Shown one piece after another: positions 49,359-56,803 of a stretch of DNA of 56,803 nucleotides. This DNA is from Cellulomonas sp. HZM. Lineage in GTDB: Bacteria; Actinomycetota; Actinomycetes; Actinomycetales; Cellulomonadaceae. Every line of letters starts with the position of its first letter. The first letter of the stretch is position 1. The notes under the pieces were generated by a model, which saw only the letters and a program-made list of their open reading frames with translations, searched no databases and was not told the origin of the DNA. The translations under genes were made by a program, and so were the position numbers. The stretch covers positions 1-56,803 of the forward strand of contig NZ_JEOE01000019.1 in assembly GCF_000708885.1 (NCBI RefSeq), in the 5' to 3' direction.

Positions 49359-50720
49359 TCAGCCCTGGTCGAGTGCCAGCAGGTCCTCGACCGTCTCGCG
49401 ACGCACCAGGACTCGGGACGCGGCGTCGCGCACCGCGACGACCGGCGGGCGCGGCACGTGGTTGTAGTTCGAGGCCATCGACCGCCCGTAGGCGCCGGTC
49501 GCGGCGACCGCGAGCACGTCCCCGGCGCGCACGTCCCCGGGCAGCTGCACCTCGTGGACGACGATGTCGCCGCTCTCGCAGTGCTTGCCGACGACGCGCG
49601 CGAGGACCGGCTCCGCCGAGGACAGGCGCCCGACGACCTCCGCGTGGTACCGAGCCCCGTACAGCGCGGGCCGGATGTTGTCGCTCATCCCGCCGTCGAC
49701 CGACACGTAGGTCCGCACGAGCCCCTCGTCGACCCGAACGGGCTTGACCGTCCCGACCGTGTAGAGCGTGAGCCCGGCGGGGCCGACGATCGCACGCCCG
49801 GGCTCGATCGAGAACCGCGGCAGCGGCGTGCCCAGGGCAGCGGCCGACGACGCGACGGACGCGGCCACGTCCTTCGCGATCCGGTCCGGGTCGAGCGCGA
49901 CCTCGCCGGGCAGGTACGCGATGCCGTAGCCGCCGCCGAGGTCGACCTCGTCGACGAGCACCCCGGTGCGCAGCGCGAGCGCGGCGCGCAGCTCGAGCAC
50001 CGTGCGCGCGGCGACCTCGAACCCGGACGGGTCGAGGATCTGCGAGCCGATGTGCGAGTGGATGCCGAGCAGGTGCAGCTCGGGGCGCGCGACCGCGGCA
50101 AGCAGTGCCGTCATCGCGGGGCTGTCGGCGCCGTCGGCCGCGGCGACCGAGAGGCCGAACTTCTGGTCCTCGTGCGCGGTCGAGATGTACTCGTGCCCGC
50201 CCGCGTGCACGCCGGTGGTCACGCGCACCATGACGGGGGCGACGACGCCCGCGGCAGCCGCGAGCGCGGCGACCCTGTCCACCTCGACGAGCGAGTCGAC
50301 GATGATGCGGCCGACGCCGGCGTCGAGCGCGGCCCGGATCTCGTCGTCCGACTTGTTGTTGCCGTGCACGCCGATGTGCGCACCGGGCACGCCCGCACGC
50401 AGGGCCACGGCGAGCTCGCCGCCGGTCGCCGTGTCGACGCGCAGCCCCTCCTCGTGCACCCATCGGGCGACCGCGACGGACAGCAACGCCTTGCCCGCGT
50501 AGTACACGTCCACACCGGCGCCCACCTCGGCGAACGCGGCCTCGAACGCGCGCCGGTAGCCGGCTGCGCGCGAGCGCAGGTCGGCCTCGTCGAGCACGTA
50601 CGCGGGCGTGCCGTGCTGCGCGACGAGGTCCGCGACGGGCACCCCGGCGACCACCAGGGCGCCCTCGTCGTCTCGCGCGACGCCCGTGGACCAGGGCTCG
50701 CCGGGGATCGTCGTCGTCAC
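49359..50720 (-). CDS. lysA: Diaminopimelate decarboxylase
   Basis: A 453-residue fold-III PLP enzyme. [17 protein letters not shown] holds the PLP lysine, GIHSHIGSQ and [10 protein letters not shown] bind the cofactor phosphate, and GKHCESGD supplies the active-site cysteine from the partner subunit. It makes lysine from meso-diaminopimelate. The start GTG 50720 overlaps the argS stop (GTGA). In related genomes hom follows directly. Confidence 0.96.
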   Translation of the reverse strand: MTTTIPGEPWSTGVARDDEGALVVAGVPVADLVAQHGTPAYVLDEADLRSRAAGYRRAFEAAFAEVGAGVDVYYAGKALLSVAVARWVHEEGLRVDTATGGELAVALRAGVPGAHIGVHGNNKSDDEIRAALDAGVGRIIVDSLVEVDRVAALAAAAGVVAPVMVRVTTGVHAGGHEYISTAHEDQKFGLSVAAADGADSPAMTALLAAVARPELHLLGIHSHIGSQILDPSGFEVAARTVLELRAALALRTGVLVDEVDLGGGYGIAYLPGEVALDPDRIAKDVAASVASSAAALGTPLPRFSIEPGRAIVGPAGLTLYTVGTVKPVRVDEGLVRTYVSVDGGMSDNIRPALYGARYHAEVVGRLSSAEPVLARVVGKHCESGDIVVHEVQLPGDVRAGDVLAVAATGAYGRSMASNYNHVPRPPVVAVRDAASRVLVRRETVEDLLALDQG

Positions 50721-52396
50721 ATCCGCTCCGGAGCGGACACCCCGAGCAGCGCGAGGCCGTTGGCGAGCACCTGACGCGTCGCGTCGTTGAGCCACAGGCG
50801 CGTGCGGTGCACGTCGGTGACCTCCTCGTCGCCGAACGGCGTGACCCGGCGCTGGTCGTACCACTTGTGGTAGCCGCCGGCGAGGTCCTCGAGGTAGCGG
50901 GCGACGCGGTGCGGCTCGCGCAGCTCGGCGGCCTGCGCGACGATGCGTGGCAGCTCCGCGATCTTGCCGAGCAGCACGGCCTCGGACTCGTGGTCGAGCA
51001 GCCTCGCGTCGAACCCGTCCTCGCGACGCACGCCCGCCTCGGCGGCGTTGCGGCCCACGTTGACCGTGCGCGCGTGCGCGTACTGCACGTAGAACACCGG
51101 GTTCTCGTTCTTCGCGCTGGCCAGCAGGTCCAGGTCCAGGTCCAGCGTGGTGTCGGCCGACGAGCGGGCGAGCGCGTACCGCGCGGCGTCCACCCCGACG
51201 GCGTCGACCAGGTCGTCGATCGTCAGGATGGTGCCCGCGCGCTTGGACATGCGCACCGGCTGCCCGTCCTTGACGAGGTTCACCAGCTGCCCGATGAGCA
51301 GCTCGAGGTTCACGTGCGGCGTGTCCCCGAACGCGGCGCACACCGCCATCATGCGGCCGATGTACCCGTGGTGGTCCGCGCCGAGCATGATGACGACGCG
51401 GTCGAACCCGCGCTCGCGCTTGTCGAGGTAGTAGGCGATGTCGCCCGCGATGTAGGCGGCGTTGCCGTCCGACTTGATGACGACGCGGTCCTTGTCGTCT
51501 CCGAAGTCGGTGGTGCGCAGCCACGTCGCGCCGTCCTGGTCGTACATGTGGCCGAGCTCGCGCAGGCGGGCGACGGCCCGGTCCACCGCGCCCGACTCGT
51601 GCAGCGAGTCCTCGTGGAAGTACACGTCGAAGTCGACGCCGAAGTCGTGCAGCGACTTCTTGACCTCGCCGAACATGAGCTCGACGCCGCGGGCACGGAA
51701 CGCCTCGGTCGCCTCGGCCCGCTCGAGCGTGCGCGGGTCCGGCTCGCCCGCGGCGGCCGCGTCCGCGACCACCTGGCCGGCGATCTCGGTGATGTAGTCG
51801 CCGCCGTAGCCGTCCTCGGGCGCCGGCTCGCCGAGCGCGCGCGCGAGCAGGGACCGCGCGAAGCGGTCGATCTGCGCGCCGTGGTCGTTGAAGTAGTACT
51901 CGCGCGTGACGTCCGCGCCCGACGCCTCGAGCACGCGCGCGAGGCTGTCCCCCACCGCGGCCCAGCGCACGCCGCCGATGTGCAGCGGCCCCGTCGGGTT
52001 GGCGGACACGAACTCGAGGTTGACCTTGACGCCCGCGAACCCGTCGCCGCGCCCGTAGGCGGTGCCCGCGTCGACGACCGAGCGCGCGAGCTCGCCCGCC
52101 GCGGCGGCGTCGAGCCGGATGTTGAGGAAGCCGGGCCCGGCCACGTCCACCGACGCGACGCCGTCGACCGCGGTGAGACGCGAGGCCAGCTCGGTCGCGA
52201 ACGCGCGCGGGTTGGTGCCCGCCTTCTTGGCGAGCTGCAGCGCCACGTTGGTGGCCCAGTCACCGTGCTCGCGCTGGCGCGGGCGCTCCAGGTGAACGGT
52301 GGCGGGGACGTCGTCGGCCGCGAGGGCGAACGTCCCGTCGTCGACGGCCTGCGCGAGGGCGGCCGTGATGGCCTGGGCGAGCTGCTCGGGGGTCAC
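50717..52396 (-). CDS. argS: Arginyl-tRNA synthetase
   Basis: A 559-residue class I synthetase. [18 protein letters not shown] holds the HIGH-type motif, [14 protein letters not shown] the KMSK-like loop, and [16 protein letters not shown] the tRNA-binding helical domain; it ends [11 protein letters not shown], the usual ArgRS C-terminus. The start GTG is 9 bases after the MFS gene stop. The tRNA-Arg gene 2 kb away is on the opposite strand and not linked to it. Confidence 0.97.
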   Translation of the reverse strand: MTPEQLAQAITAALAQAVDDGTFALAADDVPATVHLERPRQREHGDWATNVALQLAKKAGTNPRAFATELASRLTAVDGVASVDVAGPGFLNIRLDAAAAGELARSVVDAGTAYGRGDGFAGVKVNLEFVSANPTGPLHIGGVRWAAVGDSLARVLEASGADVTREYYFNDHGAQIDRFARSLLARALGEPAPEDGYGGDYITEIAGQVVADAAAAGEPDPRTLERAEATEAFRARGVELMFGEVKKSLHDFGVDFDVYFHEDSLHESGAVDRAVARLRELGHMYDQDGATWLRTTDFGDDKDRVVIKSDGNAAYIAGDIAYYLDKRERGFDRVVIMLGADHHGYIGRMMAVCAAFGDTPHVNLELLIGQLVNLVKDGQPVRMSKRAGTILTIDDLVDAVGVDAARYALARSSADTTLDLDLDLLASAKNENPVFYVQYAHARTVNVGRNAAEAGVRREDGFDARLLDHESEAVLLGKIAELPRIVAQAAELREPHRVARYLEDLAGGYHKWYDQRRVTPFGDEEVTDVHRTRLWLNDATRQVLANGLALLGVSAPERM

Positions 52397-52405
52397 CCGG
52401 GGAGT

Positions 52406-53689
52406 TTACCGGGGCGCGGAGGCCGTCCCGGCGGTGTCCACGACGACGGTCTCGGGCCCGATCATCGTCGGCCGGCATGCGAACCAGGCAGCCGTCAGCA
52501 GCACGACGAGGCACCCGAGCAGCACGACGATCGGCGCGTCCCAGCCACCCGTCGCCTCGTACAGCGCCCCGATCCCCACGGGCCCGACGCCTGCGATCAC
52601 GTACCCCGTGCCCTGGACCATGCCGGACAGCGCGATCGCGGTCGCGGGAGTCGTGCTGCGCAGGCCGAGCAGCGCGAGCAGCACGGGGAACGACGACGGG
52701 CCGATGCCGAGCAGCACCATCCACACCGCGGTGCCGTGCGCGGGCGTCGTCAGCAGCCCCACGTACCCGATCGCCCAGCACGTCACGAACGCGACCACCA
52801 CCGGGTAGGGGTTGCGCAGCCGCTGGGCCAGGACCGGCCCGAACAGCGACATGGGCGCGCCCAGCACCGCGAACAGCGCGAGCCAGCGCCCGCCCTCGTC
52901 GGCCGGGAGGCCCGCGTCCGCGAGCAGCTGCGGGATCCACGCGAACCCCACGTACGTGCCGAGCGAGTTCATGCCGAACATGACGGCCATCGCCCACGCC
53001 TGCCGCGAGCGCCACACCGTCCGCACCTCGGTGCCGTCCGTGTGCCCCAGCGCGCCGGGGCCCGTGGGCTGGGGTGCGCGGCGCAGGATCGCGCCCAGGT
53101 GCGCGCGTGCCGACGCCGACCGGACGATCACGATGGCCCACGGCACCACCGCCGCGAGCCCGACGACCGCCCACACGCCGATCGCGACGCGCCAGCTGGT
53201 GGCCTGCGCGAGCGGGAGCGCGAACAGCGGCGGCACCGCGGTGCTGACCGACAGCGCGACCGAGTAGGACGCGGTCACTGCGCCGATGCGGTCCGGGAAG
53301 TACCTCTTGACCAGCGGCGGGAGCAGCACGTTGCCCATGCCCATGCCGGCCAGCGCGATCATCGACCAGCCCAGGAAGGCCGGTGGCGACGAGACGAGCG
53401 CGCGCGCCACCTCGCCGCCCGCGCTGAGCAGCAGCGCCGCGACCATCGTCGGCTCGAGCCCGAAGCGCCGCGCGAGCGGCGTGGCGAGCGAGCCGAACAA
53501 CGCGAACGAGATCACCGGGATGGTGCCGAGCAGGCCGACCTCGGTGGCGGTCAGGTCGACGTCCTGGCGGACCACGTCGACGATCGGAGAGACCGCGGCC
53601 ACCGCGATGCGCAGGTTCAGCCCGACGAGCACGATCCCCGCGAGCACCACCAGCCGGCCGCGCCACGGGGCGGGCGCTGCTGCGTTCAC
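52406..53689 (-). CDS. MFS transporter of the CynX/NimT type
   Basis: A 427-residue protein with about twelve membrane segments. LVGLNLRIAVAAVSPIVDVV at the start, GMGMGNVLLPPLVKRYFPDR after the fourth helix and QGTGYVIAGVGPVGIGALYE near the end match the CynX/NimT group, whose members export or import small anions and drugs. The start GTG 53689 has AGGAG 7 bases upstream. It is divergent from a GntR-family regulator that probably controls it. Substrate unknown. Confidence 0.9.
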   Translation of the reverse strand: MNAAAPAPWRGRLVVLAGIVLVGLNLRIAVAAVSPIVDVVRQDVDLTATEVGLLGTIPVISFALFGSLATPLARRFGLEPTMVAALLLSAGGEVARALVSSPPAFLGWSMIALAGMGMGNVLLPPLVKRYFPDRIGAVTASYSVALSVSTAVPPLFALPLAQATSWRVAIGVWAVVGLAAVVPWAIVIVRSASARAHLGAILRRAPQPTGPGALGHTDGTEVRTVWRSRQAWAMAVMFGMNSLGTYVGFAWIPQLLADAGLPADEGGRWLALFAVLGAPMSLFGPVLAQRLRNPYPVVVAFVTCWAIGYVGLLTTPAHGTAVWMVLLGIGPSSFPVLLALLGLRSTTPATAIALSGMVQGTGYVIAGVGPVGIGALYEATGGWDAPIVVLLGCLVVLLTAAWFACRPTMIGPETVVVDTAGTASAPR

Positions 53690-53781
53690 GTGGGTGCTCC
53701 TGGATTTCGCGTGGGGTCTGGCGGCGGGCCGTGCCGCCCGTGTTGACTGCACCCCATGCCTGGGATCGGAGCCTAACCCGC

Positions 53782-54435
53782 ATGCCTCGACGGACCGGAC
53801 TCATCGACTCCACGGTGGAGGCCCTGCGCGCACGCATAGCAGGCGGCGAGTGGCCCGTGAGCAGCCGCATCCCGCCCGAGCCCGCGCTCGTAGAGCTGCT
53901 CGGTGTGGGCAGGAACACGGTCCGCGAGGCGGTGCAGTCGCTGGTCCACGCGGGGCTGCTCGAGCGCCGGCAGGGCTCGGGGACGTACGTGCTGTCGACG
54001 TCCGAGCTGGCCGTCAGCATGGTCCGCCAGATCGCCGACGCGGGTCAGCGCGACGTGATCGAGGTGCGGCGCGCGCTCGAGGTCGAGGCCGCCCGGCTCG
54101 CGGCTCGTCGGCGCAACGCCACCGACGCCGCGACCCTCATGGACCTGCGCGACGAGCGCTCGCGGGCCTACCTCGCCGCGGACATCGACGCGATGGTGCA
54201 GACCGACCTCGCGCTGCACCGCGCGATCGTCCGCGCGGGCGCCAACCCCGTGCTGCTGTCGCTGTACGACAACCTCATCGACGCGATCGGCGAGAACATC
54301 CGCTTCAACTTCGTCACCGACACCCACGGGCACGACGCGCACGACGCGCTCGTCGAGGCGGTCGTCGCGGGCGACGACCGGGGCGCCGTCGCCGAGACGT
54401 CCCGCTACCTGTCCGCGCTGCTGGGCGAGGCGTGA
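53782..54435 (+). CDS. GntR-family regulator, FadR/FCD type
   Basis: A 217-residue regulator. The winged helix has WPVSSRIPPEPALVELLGVG, RNTVREAVQSLVHAGLLERR and QGSGTYVLS; the C-terminal FCD domain has VIEVRRALEVEAARLAARR and TDLALHRAIVRAGANPVLLS, including metal-binding positions. The start ATG 53782 was preferred to 53731 because a GGAG precedes it and the N-terminus then matches the family. It lies 92 bases from the divergent MFS gene, which is the likely target. Confidence 0.92.
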   Translation: MPRRTGLIDSTVEALRARIAGGEWPVSSRIPPEPALVELLGVGRNTVREAVQSLVHAGLLERRQGSGTYVLSTSELAVSMVRQIADAGQRDVIEVRRALEVEAARLAARRRNATDAATLMDLRDERSRAYLAADIDAMVQTDLALHRAIVRAGANPVLLSLYDNLIDAIGENIRFNFVTDTHGHDAHDALVEAVVAGDDRGAVAETSRYLSALLGEA

Positions 54436-54487
54436 TCGGCTGGTAGTCTCGGGGCCGCACACCAGCCCGCCTGCCGGGCAGGTGCAT

Positions 54488-54560
54488 GCGCCCGTAGCTC
54501 AGTGGATAGAGCGTCTGCCTCCGGAGCAGAAGGTCGAAGGTTCGAATCCTTTCGGGCGCA
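54488..54560 (+). tRNA. tRNA-Arg (anticodon CCG)
   Basis: The acceptor arms GCGCCCG (54488-54494) and CGGGCGC (54553-54559) pair fully, with discriminator A. The D-arm GTAGCTCAGTGGATAGAGC, anticodon arm TCTGC-CTCCGGA-GCAGA with anticodon CCG, and T-arm GAAGG-TTCGAAT-CCTTT are all present. The CCA end is not encoded. It reads CGG codons, which are common in this GC-rich genome. Confidence 0.97.
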
Positions 54561-54565
54561 CGCAG

Positions 54566-54603
54566 AAGGGCCGCACCACGCCACGTGGTGCGGCCCTTTC
54601 TTT
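54566..54603 (+). terminator. Terminator of tRNA-Arg
   Basis: AAGGGCCGCACCAC (54566-54579) pairs with GTGGTGCGGCCCTT (54585-54598) around a 5-base loop, followed by TCTTT. This is the only clear hairpin plus T-tract in the window. It begins 5 bases after the tRNA. Confidence 0.92.
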
Positions 54604-54783
54604 GTGTCGTCACGCCGAGCGCGCGTGCGGCGACGCGAGCGCGCGTCGCGCGCCGTGCGCGCTCGTGCCGTATGACGCGCGGTCAGCGGATGGCCGGCTG
54701 ATGGTCGGCGAGGGCCGACGACGGGCGACGAGGGCGGATGCCCATCATCCGGACAGGCGTTGTGCGCGAGCGCGGGGCGCTGT
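54604..54783. other. Spacer between tRNA-Arg and the sulfate operon
   Basis: This stretch is very GC-rich with GCG/CGC alternation (GCGACGCG-AGCG-CGCGTCGC hairpin near 54630-54655). No coding frame with good codon bias is seen. It ends in the promoter of the sulfate-transport genes. Confidence 0.4.
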
Positions 54784-54812
54784 TTGAATCCCGACTGTTC
54801 TGATCGGATACC
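54784..54812 (+). promoter_or_regulatory. Promoter candidate of the sulfate ABC operon
   Basis: TTGAAT (54784-54789) and GATACC (54807-54812) are separated by 17 bases. The substrate-binding protein start is 45 bases downstream, with AAGGAGA between. The spacer contains CGACTGTTCTGATCGG, a possible site for a sulfur regulator, which I cannot name. Confidence 0.5.
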
Positions 54813-54856
54813 TCGGAAAACGCCGAGCGCCGACCCTCCCAAGGAGACCAGTCACC

Positions 54857-55909
54857 ATGACGTCCACCCTGCACCGGGCCTTCGCCCGGACGCCCTCTCG
54901 AGTCGCCGCCCTCGTCGCCGCCGCGTCCCTGATGGCTGTCGCGGGGTGCAGCAGCTCCTCGGAGAACGACGCGTCGAGCACGGCCGGGAGCGGCGCGGGC
55001 AGCAGCACCGTGAACCTCGTCGGCTTCGCCGTCATCCAGTCCGCGTACGACGACCTCGCCAAGGGCTTCGCGGCCACCGACGCCGGCAAGGGCGTCACGG
55101 TCAAGGGCTCGTACGGCGCGAGCGGCGCCCAGAGCCGCGCGGTCATCGCGGGCCAGAAGGCCGACGTCGTCGCGCTCTCGCTCACGCCCGACGTCAACAA
55201 CATCGTCGACGCCGGCCTGATCGACAAGACGTGGGCCGACGACGCGAACAAGGGGATCGTGTCCGACTCGGTCGTCGTCATCGCCGTGCGCAAGGGCAAC
55301 CCCAAGCACATCACCGGCTGGGACGACATCGTCAAGCCGGGCGTGGGCATCGTCACGGCCGACCCCGGCACGTCGGGCTCGGCCAAGTGGAACCTGCTGG
55401 GCGCGTACTCGCAGGCGCTCGGCGCTGACCTCAGCGACAAGGCCGCGGCGCAGGACTACCTCGGCAAGTTCGTCAAGAACGTCGTGAGCTGGAACGACTC
55501 GGGCCGCACCGCGACCGACGCGTTCGTCAAGGGCACGGGCGACGTGCTGATCTCGTACGAGAACGAGGCGATCGCGGCCCGCGCGGCGGGCGAGGACCTC
55601 GACTACATCGTGCCCAGCACGACGTTCCTCATCGAGAACCCCGCGGCGGTGACGACCAAGGCCGTGCCGGCTGCGAAGGCGTTCCTCGACTACGTCCGCA
55701 GCGACGCCGGGCAGCAGGTCCTGGGTGCGCACGGGTTCCGCTCGGTCAGCGGCGCGAAGCCGACGAGCGACGTGAAGGGCGCCAACGACCCGGCGAACCC
55801 GTTCCCCGCGGTCAAGGCGATCACGGTCGCCGACCTCGGCGGCTGGAGCACGGTCAACGACGAGCTGTTCGACAAGGACAACGGCCTCGTCGCGAAGCTG
55901 CGCGGCTGA
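54857..55909 (+). CDS. sbp: Sulfate ABC transporter substrate-binding lipoprotein
   Basis: A 350-residue lipoprotein with lipobox VAGC (Cys31) and a Ser/Gly linker. SYGASGAQSRAVIAGQKADV and ALSLTPDVNNIVDAGLI, with ADPGTSGSAKWNLLGAY, are the sulfate-binding segments of this family. AAGGAGA lies upstream of the ATG. Its stop shares one base with the cysT start (TGATG). It captures sulfate or thiosulfate outside the membrane and hands it to CysTW. Confidence 0.93.
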   Translation: MTSTLHRAFARTPSRVAALVAAASLMAVAGCSSSSENDASSTAGSGAGSSTVNLVGFAVIQSAYDDLAKGFAATDAGKGVTVKGSYGASGAQSRAVIAGQKADVVALSLTPDVNNIVDAGLIDKTWADDANKGIVSDSVVVIAVRKGNPKHITGWDDIVKPGVGIVTADPGTSGSAKWNLLGAYSQALGADLSDKAAAQDYLGKFVKNVVSWNDSGRTATDAFVKGTGDVLISYENEAIAARAAGEDLDYIVPSTTFLIENPAAVTTKAVPAAKAFLDYVRSDAGQQVLGAHGFRSVSGAKPTSDVKGANDPANPFPAVKAITVADLGGWSTVNDELFDKDNGLVAKLRG

Positions 55910-56760
55910 TGACCCTGCTCGCACGGCTGGACCGGGTGGCGCCCCCGACGACCTCACGTCGGGGGCGCCGCCCGGGCGCGGTCAGCGGGGGTGCCGGCCT
56001 GGGGCTCGGCGTCGGCGTGCTGTGGCTGTCGCTGCTGGTGCTGCTGCCGATCGCGGCGCTCGTCTCGACCGCGTTCGAGGACGGGCTGTCCGGCTTCTGG
56101 GCCGCGGTCACGGACCACGAGGCGGTGTCGGCGATCACGTTCACGGTCGGCGCCGCGGCGCTCGTGACGGTGGTCAACGCGGTGATGGGCACGCTCATCG
56201 CGTGGGTCCTGGTGCGTGACCAGTTCCCCGGCAAGCGCGTGGTCGAGGTGGTCATCGACGTGCCGTTCGCGCTCCCGACGATCGTCGCGGGGCTCGTGCT
56301 GATCACGCTGTACGGCCCGGGCGGCCCGTTCGGCATCAACCTGGTGGGCACGCGCGCGGGCGTGGTGCTCGCGCTGCTGTTCGTGACGCTGCCGTTCGTC
56401 GTGCGCTCCGTGCAGCCCGTGCTCATCGACGCGGACCGCGAGGTCGAGCAGGCCGCGGCCTCGCTGGGCGCGTCCGGGTTCACGACGTTCCGCCGCGTGA
56501 TCCTGCCGACGATCGTGCCCGCCGTGGTGTCCGGCGCCGCGCTGAGCTTCGCGCGTGCGCTCGGCGAGTTCGGGTCCGTCATCCTCATCTCCGCGAACCT
56601 CGTCGGGAAGACCCAGGTGTCGTCGTCCTACATCCTCAAGATGATCGAGTCCGCCGAGCCCGTCTCCGCCGCCGCGGTGGCGACGCTGCTGCTCGCGGTC
56701 GCCGTCGTCGTGCTCGTGCTGCTCGACGTGGTCCAGCGCCGGACGGCCCGCCGTGGCTGA
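55909..56760 (+). CDS. cysT: Sulfate ABC transporter permease CysT
   Basis: A 283-residue permease with six membrane segments (LWLSLLVLLPIAALVSTAF at the first). AAASLGASGFTTFRRVILP is the EAA loop that contacts the ATPase, and VVIDVPFALPTIVAGLVL is typical of CysT. It forms the channel with CysW. The gene overlaps sbp by one base and the next gene by 8 bases. Confidence 0.94.
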   Translation: MTLLARLDRVAPPTTSRRGRRPGAVSGGAGLGLGVGVLWLSLLVLLPIAALVSTAFEDGLSGFWAAVTDHEAVSAITFTVGAAALVTVVNAVMGTLIAWVLVRDQFPGKRVVEVVIDVPFALPTIVAGLVLITLYGPGGPFGINLVGTRAGVVLALLFVTLPFVVRSVQPVLIDADREVEQAAASLGASGFTTFRRVILPTIVPAVVSGAALSFARALGEFGSVILISANLVGKTQVSSSYILKMIESAEPVSAAAVATLLLAVAVVVLVLLDVVQRRTARRG

Positions 56761-56803
56761 CCTCCTCGAGCGTCCGACGACGCCGCCGACCACCCCCCCG
56801 CCG
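56753..56803 (+). CDS. cysW: Sulfate ABC transporter permease CysW, 5' end only
   Basis: A GTG at 56753, overlapping the cysT stop by 8 bases, opens a frame VADLLERPTTPPTTPPP that runs off the right edge. By operon order this should be CysW, the second sulfate permease; the 17 residues seen are only the N-terminal Pro-rich leader, so identity is inferred from position. Confidence 0.55.
   Translation, partial: MADLLERPTTPPTTPPP

Overview
The window is a very GC-rich chromosomal segment of an actinobacterium. The codon positions are strongly GC3-biased, GTG and TTG starts are common, and genes often overlap by 1-4 bases. Gene content points to a Cellulomonas-like member of the Micrococcales: NucS, a 70S-type core operon running from rpmE to the ATP synthase genes, a CebR-type operator, HtaA haem-uptake proteins and DmdR/IdeR-type iron boxes. 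The genus is an inference; no 16S sequence lies inside the window.

Layout, left to right. (1) 1-137: promoter and leader of an rRNA operon that leaves the window on the left (minus strand). (2) 412-4087: a minus-strand group of a thioredoxin-like TPR protein, a lipoprotein and a two-pass membrane protein, divergent from a 729-residue coiled-coil (DivIVA/Scy-like) protein and a small partner. (3) 6993-9786: two alpha/beta hydrolases, a HAD phosphatase and a small Cys/His protein. (4) 9822-13657: a GH1 beta-glucosidase with LacI-type operators, a deletion scar holding remnants of a glycoside hydrolase and a LacI regulator, and nagA. (5) 13788-14905: a TetR regulator and membrane protein, flanked by two copies of a 41-bp palindromic element. 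(6) 15191-28064: a long core operon read leftwards: rpmE, prfA, prmC, tsaC-type, wecA-type, atpI, atpB-E-F-H-A-G-D-C, a DUF2550 protein and nucS. (7) 28228-31470: a GT4 glycosyltransferase, an MscS channel and two small proteins, converging on rho. (8) 31544-37191 and 49359-52396: the usual actinobacterial run argS-lysA / hom-thrC-thrB-rho. (9) 37271-49122: an approximately 12-kb haem and iron island splitting lysA from hom. (10) 52406-54435: an MFS transporter and divergent GntR regulator. (11) tRNA-Arg(CCG), then a sulfate ABC operon running off the right end.

The most interesting part is the iron island. hmuT-hmuU-hmuV (haem ABC importer) are in one overlapping operon with a neocarzinostatin-like surface protein and an HtaA protein, behind an iron box. 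A second unit with a near-consensus iron box encodes a three-part protein (HtaA-like, neocarzinostatin-like and C-terminal WxL-like regions) followed by a DUF916 membrane protein. DUF916 proteins partner WxL proteins in Firmicutes, so I infer a cell-wall haem receptor complex held by a WxL/DUF916-type interaction, feeding HmuTUV. A 1066-residue secreted Ig-like repeat protein lies at the upstream edge.

Other observations include the LacI/glycosidase deletion scar next to intact operators, the paired palindromic element, a likely CTG start for atpB, and a Gln/Asn-rich insertion in Rho. No transposase, integrase or CRISPR array was seen.
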